The notes under the pieces are model-generated. The model was not told the DNA's origin. It did not search any database and was given only the letters and a program-made list of their open reading frames with translations. This document shows, one piece after another, positions 55,422-64,000 of a stretch of DNA of 64,000 bases. This DNA comes from Linyphia triangularis. Its lineage: Eukaryota > Arthropoda > Arachnida > Araneae > Linyphiidae. Both the position numbers and the translations under genes were made by a program. Every line of letters starts with the position of its first letter. Within the stretch, counting starts at the first letter, position 1. The stretch lies in assembly GCA_963978545.1 (NCBI GenBank), contig OZ021726.1, forward strand, positions 28,492,459-28,556,458, written 5' to 3'.

Positions 55422-57701
55422 ATGCCTAAACGGCAGGCCAGTTCGGATAATTTCTTCGGAAAAAAACAGATGAAATGTTCCGATATGTCGTCAGCGCCTA
55501 CCACAAGTAAAAGCATAGCCGAAAGCAAAGCCATTGAGCCCGACACTCATGCAAGAGATCCCGCTAATAATTTAGTGGATCCAAAGTTGCTTGTAAAGGA
55601 AGGTCCTTTTCAACCACCGAATGTAACTTTTCCATTCTCTGGTCAAACTCACAGGCAAAAATTTTGTAAAGACTGGTATGAGAAGTTTAATTGGCTTGAA
55701 TACAGCCCATCAACAGACAGAGCATTTTGCTTTTCATGTCGTGTATTTTCTAGTGATATCAAAGGATGCTCAGATAAAACATTTTCAAAGACAGGCTTTT
55801 GTGATTGGAAGAAAGCTGTTGAAAAATTCAAAACGCACGATTCTTCTGTCAGCCACAAGACTGGAGATATCAAACTTTCATCTTTTAAATCCGCTCTGAA
55901 TAAAGGTAGTGTCGCTTGCAGATTAGATTCCGCAAGACAATCACAAATAGAAGAAAATAAAAGATACATATATGCTGTTTGTGATACACTTCTATTTTGT
56001 GCTCGCCAAGGTATAAGTTTGCGTGGTCATGACGAAACTAATATATCTAAAAATCAAGGAAATTTCCTTGAACTTTTGAAACTGCGTGCAAAAGATAATC
56101 CGATAATTGATGAGGTATTTTGCAAACGATCTAAAACCTGGTGTTACACAGGGAAGGATATCCAGAACGAACTTTTAGAAGCGATGGCAAAGCAAGTCTT
56201 AGCTTCAATAATTAAAGAAATTGCAGATAATGGTGGAAAATTTTCATTGATTGTAGACGAAACAAGCGACATATCTCATCACGAACAAGTCGCTATTTGT
56301 GTGAGATATGTCATTAAAAATGTTGAAATAAAAGAGCGGTTTTTGGGATTTTGGAAAACAGATACGACAGATGCTAGTTCTCTCACAGAATTAATTTTAA
56401 AGACACTTAAAAGCCTAGGTCTCTCTATACAAAACGTACAAGGACAATGTTACGACGGGGCTCGCAACATGAGTGGATGTTATTCTGGAGTCTCAACGAG
56501 GATTCTTGATATGAACCCAATTGCATTCTATGTTCATTGTCATGCCCATATTTTAAATTTATGTGTGATTGAAATGTGTAAAACGAACACCTACATTAGA
56601 AATGCAATGGGCATGCTAGGAGAGTTACATAACTTTATTGAGGCGTCCTCAAAAAGGCATGCTGTATTTGAAAAAAAGGTACAAGAACATAAGCAAGATT
56701 ACTCGGGAGGTAGAAAAACGTTGAAATCCCTTTGCGATACAAGGTGGAATAGCAGGCATGAATCTTGCAAGAGTGTCTTGCAAAACTTTGATGCACTTGT
56801 CGAAGCTTTAGAAGATATTGCTTGCAACGATGTTCGAAAAGGACACGAGGCCAATAGCCTATTGAACAATATATGTTCATTTGAATTTATTTTTTGTATC
56901 ATTCTCATGGACAGGATATTGAGTCAAACGAACCATCTTTCACAATATCTACAGGCGAATAGTGTAAATTATTCGTCTGTGAGCATTTTAGCTGAAAGCA
57001 CTGTGAAAACACTTGAGGAATTTAGGTCTGAGCAATTTTTCCTAAAAGTCTGGACCTATACAAGTGACATTTGTGTTAGCAACAATATTTCAGAAGCAAC
57101 ATTACCAAGGGTCAGAAATTTCACATCGAAGCTTGGTAATGGCCAAAATATAATATCATCGACTGCAGAACATTTTTATGAAACCTGTATTGTGTTTCCA
57201 ACTTTGGACATTTTAATCAATAATATAAAAGATAAATTTCAGGAGAACCATTTATTAATTTTACAAGCCCTTAAATCTATTTTGTCAGAAGATATAGAAA
57301 ACATTGATGATAGTATTATGCTTGTTTCTAAAACTTACAATATGGATTTTAATAAGTTACAGTGCGAATTATATATGTTTAATAGAATGATAAAGAATTC
57401 TGAATCAAATAGTTTGAATTTTTCTGATCGCTTAAGTTTTTTATGTTTAAGAGACTTAGTTCCAGCTTTTCCTTTAATATCAGAACTTTATAAAATTATG
57501 TTGTGTATTCCAATGTCTTCTTCAACAAGTGAAAGAGCCTTTTCTTCTTTAAAATTCTTAAAATGTTATTTAAGGAACACTATGAGCCAAAACCGTTTAA
57601 ATTCTTTGGCAGTTCTATACATCGAAAAAACTGAATTGGACATAAACAAAATTGTTGATGACTTTGCGCTAAGCAAAGATCGACGCCTTTTGATGAATTG
57701 A
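55422..57701 (+). CDS. hAT transposase, intact (759 aa)
   Basis: This enzyme cuts and rejoins hAT transposon ends. The first ATG in frame is 55422. Residues about 70-150 form a TTF-type zinc finger (FCFSCRVF, then FKTHDSSVSHK), as in ZMYM1-like hAT proteins. The RNase-H-like catalytic acids are visible as Asp279 (LIVDETSD), Asp345 (QCYDGARN) and Glu704 (STSERAFSSLK). The CDTRWNSRHESC block is the conserved hAT RW motif, and the final 60 residues fit the hAT dimerisation domain. There is no stop or shift. It reads plus, opposite to the host gene. A domesticated host gene is unlikely because intact inverted repeats and an exact duplication surround it. Confidence 0.93.
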   Translation: MPKRQASSDNFFGKKQMKCSDMSSAPTTSKSIAESKAIEPDTHARDPANNLVDPKLLVKEGPFQPPNVTFPFSGQTHRQKFCKDWYEKFNWLEYSPSTDRAFCFSCRVFSSDIKGCSDKTFSKTGFCDWKKAVEKFKTHDSSVSHKTGDIKLSSFKSALNKGSVACRLDSARQSQIEENKRYIYAVCDTLLFCARQGISLRGHDETNISKNQGNFLELLKLRAKDNPIIDEVFCKRSKTWCYTGKDIQNELLEAMAKQVLASIIKEIADNGGKFSLIVDETSDISHHEQVAICVRYVIKNVEIKERFLGFWKTDTTDASSLTELILKTLKSLGLSIQNVQGQCYDGARNMSGCYSGVSTRILDMNPIAFYVHCHAHILNLCVIEMCKTNTYIRNAMGMLGELHNFIEASSKRHAVFEKKVQEHKQDYSGGRKTLKSLCDTRWNSRHESCKSVLQNFDALVEALEDIACNDVRKGHEANSLLNNICSFEFIFCIILMDRILSQTNHLSQYLQANSVNYSSVSILAESTVKTLEEFRSEQFFLKVWTYTSDICVSNNISEATLPRVRNFTSKLGNGQNIISSTAEHFYETCIVFPTLDILINNIKDKFQENHLLILQALKSILSEDIENIDDSIMLVSKTYNMDFNKLQCELYMFNRMIKNSESNSLNFSDRLSFLCLRDLVPAFPLISELYKIMLCIPMSSSTSERAFSSLKFLKCYLRNTMSQNRLNSLAVLYIEKTELDINKIVDDFALSKDRRLLMN

Positions 57702-58689
57702 AATTTTATTGTATAACCTACTTAGGAAACTTTTTAATAATGTTTTTATTAGCGGACAAGCTTCCGAAACGAGTTCATCATGTAACACATTTATGCATTA
57801 TGCTTAGGATGAAATTTTTGGCCTTTTAAAAAACATATATGTTTGCCTGTGTGACAGCAGACTTTGGCCCAGCATAAAACGGCCACGTTTGCAAATTGCA
57901 TAATTTAGTAACGTAAAGGCTCTCTAATAACACAGGACAACAAATATAATAATATATATATTTTTTTTTTTTGGTGGCCATGATTTTACGATTGATTTTA
58001 GCTGTATTTGAAGTGCTGAATCTAAATATGAAATCAGTTTTTCTCTATCAGCTCTATTTTTTTAGATCAATGCTTTTTTAACGCACAGTTTTACACGAAA
58101 TTTGCAAATCTAACTCCATTTTGTGAAGTTTTAAATCACTTATAAAAGTGTTGGTTATTATTTCTGTATAGTAAATATTACTTGGTAACTTTTGCTTAAC
58201 AGTCTTAAACAATTTTAAATTAGTCGATTTAGATATTTTCCTTATTTAACAATGAGGTTCAAAATAAAATGTTCTCTTAGAGTTAATAAAATGTTGATGT
58301 TTTACTCTTTGTTTTATTCACTCATACTTCATTTTTATTTTTCTAAGGTTTTTTAATTAAAGCAAATGAAATTCACATGCAACAAATTTTTAAACTGGCC
58401 TTAAAAGTTTAATGTACTATATATAGAATTGTAAACTGTTGTAACTTTTGGAAGAGATCAAATTATACGTACTATGGTTCAATATATATATATATTACTT
58501 CACAAACTCCAAGTTGTTGTTTTTTTCATCGGGCCCCCCCCCCCCCCACTTTTCCTGCCCACGAGCCGCCACTGCATTCATGTATTCTACACTTCAGACG
58601 TTAGCTCCCATTTCAATCCCGACAAATTGATTTATCAAAATAGGAACTTTCCTTTGTTGACATTTTTAACAAAATGTATAATTGTGAAT

Positions 58690-60010
58690 AGTATATTGGA
58701 AAGAAACATTTGAATAACCCTCGTTTAGAACGCTTAACTCCCATTGGACCCTTTTTAATTACGTAATCGAGATTGCAATAGTTTATTGTGTTTATGTTTG
58801 CTCTTAGTTTTAAATTTAAAAGTAGTAGCTGTATTGGAATTGAGACATTAAGATAATCCTTGTATAGTTTTAATGTTGCGTCGACTTTTCATTCCTTGAA
58901 AATTCGTTAATCGATATTGGAATAACTTATTTGTTTTACATTTACCCTTTTAACATTTGCACTAAATATCAGAATTATGACTACATTGGAAGAGGAACAT
59001 TCGGATATCCCTCGTTTGGAACATTTAACCCCTTTTCGACCCCTTAAAGATGGCTAATCCAGAATGGAATAGCTTACTTTTTCTAAGTTTATCTTTTTTT
59101 AAATGTATACCAATTTTCAGAGTTATTACCAAATGGGAAGTGGGACATTCGAATATCCCTCTATTGGAACGTTTAATGCGTTTTCCAACCCTTAAGTGGG
59201 TTAATCGAGATCGGAATGGCTTATTTTTTCTATGTTTATTTTTATTGACATTCCTACCAATTTTCAGAGTACCGACGAAATGGGAAGTAGAACATTCGAA
59301 TATCCCTCGTTTGGAATGTTTAACTCCTTTTCCACCCCTTAAAGTGGGTTAATTTAGATCGGAATAGCATGCTTTTTCTATGTTACCATTGTTGGTATTT
59401 GTGCCAATTTTCAAAATTGTGGCCATGTCAGAAGTGGGACATTCGAATGTCCCTCGTTTGGAACGTTTAACCCCTTTTCCACTCCTTAGAGTGGGTTAAT
59501 CGAGATCAGAATAATTTACTTTTTCTATATTTACCATTACTGACATTCGTACCAATTCTAGAGTTGTGACCATATGGGAAGTGGTACATTCGAATATTCC
59601 TCGTTTGGAACGTCTAACCCCTTTTCCACCCCTTAAAGTGGGTTAATAGAGATCGGAATAGCTTACTTTTTCTTCGTTTGTTTTTGTTGATACTTGCACC
59701 AGTTTTCAGAGTTGTGACGAATTGGGAAGTTGGACTTTCGAATTTCCCTTTTGGAGCATTTAACCCCGTTTCAACCCCTTAAAGTGTGTTAATCGAGATC
59801 AGAATAACTTACTTTTTCTTTGTTTGTCTTTAATGATATTCTCACCAATTTTTAGAATTGTGACGCAATAGGAAGTAGGACATTTGAATATCGCTCGTTT
59901 GGAACGTTTAACCCCTTAAAGTGGGTTAATCGAGATCGGAATAGCTTACTTTTTCTATGTTTACCATTGTTCATATTTGTACCAATTTTCAGAGTTGTGG
60001 ACATGTGGGA
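58690..60010. repeat. Tandem repeat, period about 147 bp, about nine units
   Basis: The word CCCTCGTTTGGAACG or a variant recurs at about 58720, 58859, 59011, 59159, 59306, 59453, 59600, 59748 and 59894, so spacing settles at 146-148 bp. Units also share CCCCTTTTCCACCCCTTAAA, GTGGGTTAATCGAGATCGG and CCAATTTTCAGAGTTGTG. The block ends in GTGAGTGAGTGAG and a TATATATAGAGATAGATATA tail (to about 60090). It seems to be the right part of a repeat element split by the hAT. Confidence 0.85.
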
Positions 60011-60276
60011 AGTGGTAGAATTAGTGATGAGTGAGTGAGTGAGTCAGTGAATGAGTGAGGGCTTTGCCTTATATATATAGAGATAGATATATAATGCATA
60101 AAAAATACTCAATCTGAACTAGTTTATTAGATTTAAAATTAGCATTTGTTCTGCAATCGAATAACCATTTCCATAATGGACTGCTAAGATAACAATTTAA
60201 GGGAAAATCTCTAGATTCCTTTATTTGTACTCATAAATAATCTTTTTAAATACTGGGTAAGTTGATTGCTACCTAC

Positions 60277-60364
60277 TTCCATTAAAGACACAAGAGTTAT
60301 GTAGTATCCATTTAACATCAGATAGGAATGCTTCAGTGCAACCATAAAGTTTCTGCTTAATGTT
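60277..60364 (-). CDS. ZMYND8: ZMYND8 exon: second half of bromodomain
   Basis: This 88-nt exon (29 codons plus 1 nt) reads [20 protein letters not shown] and then LHNSCVFNG. It matches the BC part of the bromodomain; the YGCTEAFL and KWILHN blocks are nearly identical to vertebrate ZMYND8. The acetyl-lysine-contacting asparagine is retained in the FN pair. The acceptor is TTTCAG. The donor was taken as GTAGGT after GGAA because only this phase joins in frame to the next exon (NGS-HHPL). The exon sits 330 nt left of a 66-bp minisatellite. Confidence 0.93.
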
Positions 60365-60689
60365 CTGAAAGCAAAAATTAGATTAGTATAATTACATCAA
60401 AACACAACAGTGTGAATTTCATGGTTTTCAAAATCTAATGAAATATGTCTACAAGGTACCAAAAAAAAAAATTGTGTCATGCAATTTTGGTTAATAAATG
60501 AAGCATTAACATACTGCTGGGACTTTGCTCGCACGGATAAAAATAAATAATAACTTTTGTACAATAAGATGAAGCAGTTAAAAACAAAAAAAATAGTATT
60601 GCCAAAATAAAAGTTGCTCATGCATTGAATACCATGACTATCTAAGCATTAACTCAGCTAAATGTGAAGTAACCTCTTGATCTGCAAGC

Positions 60690-61200
60690 CGAAGAGCCGG
60701 AAAACCGAATTTCAATACTCGAATGACAAGGACATTTCAAGCTACATGCGATGTGACTCACGAGTTGTAAAGTCAAATGGTATTGCTCGTCTGACTGAGA
60801 AATTTCAAGCTGTGTGATCTTGCAAGCCGCTGAATAGCGGTACTCAGCAAATTTCAAGCTACGAGTGATGTGACCTTGAGAGCTGGAAAGCAGAATGGCG
60901 GTACTCGGCTGACTGAGAAAATTCAATGTGTGATGTGATCTCATGAGCGGAAAGCCAAATGGTTGTAATCAGCTGACCTGAAAATTTCAAGCTACGTGTG
61001 ATGTGACCTCATGAGCCAAAAAGCTGAATGGCAGTATTCGGATGAACGGAAGAATTCAAGTTAAGTGTTATGTTAATTCCCCAGATGGAAAGCGGAATGG
61101 GGATACTCGGCTGATAGGAAAATTTCAAGCTGTGAATGATGTGATCTCAGAGGCCAGAAAGTTGAATGGTGATACTCAGCTGAGCAAAAATTGCATTTTT
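60690..61200. repeat. Minisatellite, period about 66 bp, 7-8 units
   Basis: AATTTCAAGCTACGTGTGAT and variants recur near 60735, 60801, 60850, 60920, 60985, 61050 and 61120. Each is followed by a GTGA-CTCATGAGC-like word and GGAAAGC-GAATGG. The units are diverged. No gene; short open frames here come from the repeat. Confidence 0.8.
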
Positions 61201-62288
61201 CAAGCACTAGTGCAAATTCAAATCAACACATCTCTAGGACCATAAACAATTGGCTATTAAAATTTGTTGAGCATTTAACTTGAATAGTCTTAAACAATTT
61301 GCATTCACTAAATTTTGTTTTAATATAGTGTAAAGAATAACACAAAGAAATACAAAAATTCCAATATTTTCATTTTGATTTTTTTAATTTTTTCTAATTC
61401 CCTCAACCAAATTCTATGAAGACAATCTTTTCTTTATGCAATACAGAAAACTTTCACTTTGAAAAAAGATTCCCCCCCCCCCCCCCTACTTATACAAGCA
61501 CAAGCAAACAATTATTGTGGATTTTTTTTAATTTTTATTTTTTTATATAAATAAACACAATATTTAAAAAAATTCGCACAGGAATATGAATAGCATCTTA
61601 TATATAAGATAAATTTTTAAGATGAAAATATTTCTAAATAATTTTTGTTATATATTTGGTACCAAATCCCCTTAACCAGATGCTGAGCTAGCAACTAGTA
61701 AAGAATTTGAGTGCTTGGATATAGCGATAAAAACTGGCAGAGAAGCAGTAGTCACAGTATGACCATCTACACCTACTCATTGTCGCAGGGATGCAAGACT
61801 TGGTAGCACAGAAACAAGTAAAGACAGTGAAACAACTGATATGTTCATACTAAGATACATTTAAATACAGTATGTAAGTACAAAACGTAAACAAAATTCT
61901 TTTCATAGCCATTAAATCATGTACTAAAGCAAAATGCATTCATATTCAACAAAATAACCATTTTTTTAACTATCCATTTGTTCAGATAGAATCTAATTAC
62001 AATTAATCCAGAGGATTAGAGTTCTACATTATTTTAAAGTCACGAATTAGAAAGTGGCTATTGTAGACATTGTGGTTATTCCATGGTAACTTGCATTAAG
62101 TTAGGACATTTTTATATGCTATTTAATTTTTTCAGTAAACACAAATGTAAAAAACAATTCATAACTATATTTACAATATTAGTTAAAGGAGCTAATGAAA
62201 AACAATGCATTTTATTGGGATTAATATTCTGTACATTTAGACAAATTGTCAATGTAAATAATATTCTTAAGAAATTTTGAATAGTAAG

Positions 62289-62295
<7 letters not shown>
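61201..62295. other. Intron, no feature recognised
   Basis: AT-rich sequence between the bromodomain exons, with a C tract near 61471-61487. No coding or mobile signal. Confidence 0.5.

Positions 62296-62347
<52 letters not shown>
62296..62347. repeat. (TA)n microsatellite
   Basis: An almost pure TA dinucleotide run of about 52 bp. Confidence 0.95.
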
Positions 62348-62352
<5 letters not shown>

Positions 62353-62699
62353 TCATTTAAATTTAATAGGATGTTTAACTGATGCTTATACAAGAGTAAT
62401 TTACAGCCAACATAATGTTACTTTTAAAAATCATCAACACACCTTATAACTGATAGTAAAAATTTTATTAGAATGAACCAAACATTAATAAGGGTACTTA
62501 TTAATTTTGGGTTGTTTCAGGTTTTGAACATACTAGTAATTAAAGATAAAGTTTTAAAAATATATATTCTCCAAATAAAAAGGCTAATTGATATTTTGTC
62601 TATTCAGGTATAAACACTTCAAGAATCAATTTTAAACTCAACTTCATAAGTCACAATCAATCAGGAGAACATTTTTTACATGTTTTAAATAAATACTAC

Positions 62700-62792
62700 C
62701 TTCTCAAGTAAGCTGAAATCCATGGGGTGAATAACATAATGAAGATACATGGGATATTGCACCAAAGATACAGGCTGGTGAAATGCAACACC
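62700..62792 (-). CDS. ZMYND8: ZMYND8 exon: first half of bromodomain
   Basis: This 93-nt exon (residues 1-31, phase 0 at both ends) reads GVAFHQPVSLVQYPMYLHYV and then IHPMDFSLLEK. It matches the ZA-loop part of the ZMYND8 bromodomain, where human has a Pro-Val, Tyr, HPMDL, LEK pattern. The acceptor is a pyrimidine tract ending in CAG and the donor is GTAGTA. The HPMD motif is the typical bromodomain signature before helix A/B. The preceding exon, which should carry the end of the PHD module, was not seen up to 64000. Confidence 0.93.
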
Positions 62793-63385
62793 CTGAAAAA
62801 AATATCATGCTTACGAATTGTGTATAAATAAAATTAAAGCATTTATACAGTTAGACTAGTCTAAATATGATTAACTAAAAAAACTAAATATTATTTTAAG
62901 ATAATTTTCAATACTAGTAATATTAGCAATTATTTACTCAAGTAGCGATTTTGCAATCTGCATTTTCAATTAATTTAAAAGTTTTAATTAAAAATTAAAC
63001 ATGTGTAACAAATTACAAGCTAATGGTTTATAGCTTATTCACAATATGGGTAAAATGAAATTGTCAGCAAACCACATGGCATGGCTGAGATTACTTTGGA
63101 CTAGAATTTATTAATGGGTGAAACGCCACCTCTAGAGTTAAGTTTTGACATGGGACTATGAAGATGGACAAACACTTCCAACAAGGAATTTTAAAATCAT
63201 GATAAAAATAATAATCATAATGCATTCAATAAAAAGAGATACAAAATTCGGCAGACAAATCTTTACTTCTCTAAGCTGGGGCCGATTTTATCTGCCAACA
63301 AAATGAGGAAATATTAAATTATCAAACTTCTTTAAAATTATTTTTAATAACTTAAAATGAACACCCATATGAAATAATCAAATTA
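62793..63385. other. Intron upstream of the first recognised exon
   Basis: AT-rich DNA. I looked for the exon expected to encode the PHD finger end and the helix before the bromodomain, and found none. Confidence 0.5.
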
Positions 63386-63538
63386 CAGTAAAACCCTGTT
63401 AACGCGAAATCGTTTAATGGGAAGTAAAAGCAGTTCTCCATACTTAAAACTTAACGTTAATTAATTCATTTAACATGAAATTCAGCTAACGCCAACAATA
63501 TAGGTAGCCCCATCCACTAATCGTTAACTGGGTTAGAC
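63386..63538. mobile_element. Pogo/Tigger-type MITE (153 bp)
   Basis: The left end is CAGTAAAACCCTGTTAACGC and the right end CGTTAACTGGGTTAGAC, imperfectly inverted, with TA outside both. The left terminus is close to that of the pogo/Tigger element at 26545, so the same transposase group could have moved it. It has no coding capacity. Confidence 0.65.
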
Positions 63539-64000
63539 TAACTCTTTTAGAAGTCCAACTTTTATTAGATTTCAGAATGACCCTATTTTTCTAAAAAGCA
63601 GTATCATGGCAAAATTTAAGGTAATTTTAAGCTAGTTAAGTTCAGTTAGTAAACACTGTATTCTCATGGCATGTAAAATTGAAGTACAATAAAACCAGGG
63701 TTTAGTTCAATCTATTTAATTGAACAAAAATCATGCTTAAGAAGAAAAGCAATTGAGAGAAAAATCTATAATTTTCTAAATTATAATTTTTTATGCATAA
63801 ATACAAAATATTGGTCAAATAAAAATGGAATATATATTACATTTTAAATAATTACTGAAATGTTAGTCATCCATCCAACTTCAAGATAATATAAAGTTAC
63901 ATGGCATTAAAAAAATTACATTCTTGAATTTACTAAGGAGTACTTGAAAAAGATTATATATACTTCTGACTTTGGGAAGGTACAATATGAATTCTTCTTT
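63539..64000. other. Intron, no feature recognised
   Basis: AT-rich DNA to the window edge. No exon seen. Confidence 0.5.

Larger units (their letters stand above)
51094..58574 (+). mobile_element. Complete hAT transposon (7,481 bp)
   Basis: The terminal inverted repeats start CAGTGGCGGCT at both ends. CATTCATG lies directly outside each (51086-51093, 58575-58582), a perfect 8-bp duplication as expected for hAT. The element encodes one intact transposase near its right side and carries a 4.3-kb non-coding left part. Poly-C/G tracts lie next to each terminus. It is inserted in an older repeat (GAATACCCGTGCTGAGCTAC at the left, 147-bp units at the right), within the long ZMYND8 intron and antisense to that gene. 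Confidence 0.92.
5434..62792 (-). other. ZMYND8: ZMYND8-like chromatin reader gene (span of recognised exons)
   Basis: Fifteen minus-strand exons joined by GT-AG introns give one continuous reading frame of 3,271 nt. Domain order is bromodomain, Cys-rich linker, PWWP, acidic disordered region, coiled coil and MYND, which is the order known for ZMYND8. That family reads acetylated and methylated histone H3 and recruits co-repressor or elongation factors in the nucleus. The conserved junction between coiled coil and MYND (ETKKKQW then the first MYND cysteine) separates it from ZMYND11. The PHD finger expected before the bromodomain is not in the window, so the gene continues beyond 64000. The 3' end left of 5434 was not found. 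Residue numbers in the exon entries count from the first readable codon at 62792. Confidence 0.92.

Noticed and set aside
55649..55969. Minus-strand frame opposite the hAT transposase
   Set aside because: It is a shadow of the long intact plus-strand transposase frame.

Overview
The window is intronic and exonic DNA of an animal, most likely an arthropod and possibly an arachnid. That placement rests on AT-rich non-coding DNA, short exons with GT-AG junctions, and a mix of Ty3/gypsy, hAT, pogo/Tigger, Kolobok-like and SINE elements. The taxonomic call is an inference; the eukaryotic call is firm.

One host gene runs through nearly the whole window on the minus strand. I recognise it as an orthologue of the chromatin reader ZMYND8 (RACK7, PRKCBP1). 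Fifteen exons between 62792 and 5434 can be read, giving 3,271 coding nt with compatible phases at every junction. In order they encode most of a bromodomain, a zinc-binding linker, a PWWP domain, a long acidic and serine-rich region, a coiled coil, a MYND zinc finger and a Ser/Lys/Ala-rich tail. The PHD finger and 5' end must lie right of 64000. The last exon or exons, left of 5434, were not identified. The introns hold the rest of the window's content.

Region by region. 1-5433: AT-rich DNA with a diverged satellite-like block (2480-3190) and a possible hAT end. 5891-25418: a 19.5-kb insertion of a young Ty3/gypsy retrotransposon in the tandem form LTR-internal-LTR-internal-LTR, flanked by one 4-bp duplication (AATT). 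Both copies of gag and pol are intact and read identically. A canonical -1 slippery heptamer abuts the gag stop codon, and each 2.19-kb LTR carries thirteen units of a 44-bp minisatellite. 26545-28748: a decayed pogo/Tigger element with a Kolobok-like element (TTAA target) nested in it; a relative of the latter lies at 30578-31110. 31718-32016: a foldback region. 35563-38447, 38821-40994 and 49062-50250: three elements that look like one unclassified DNA-transposon group, with CAGGG termini, 6-bp target duplications and subterminal words repeated on the same strand at both ends. 41342-42760: a dead gypsy relic. 45158-45614: a tRNA-derived SINE with an 11-bp duplication. 51094-58574: a complete hAT element with an intact transposase and a perfect 8-bp duplication, inserted beside a roughly 147-bp tandem repeat (58690-60010). 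60690-61200: a 66-bp minisatellite. 63386-63538: a pogo-type MITE.

The mobile elements do not work with the host gene; they are layered insertions in its introns. The features most worth following are the tandem gypsy array with its frameshift site and LTR minisatellite, and the CAGGG/6-bp group.
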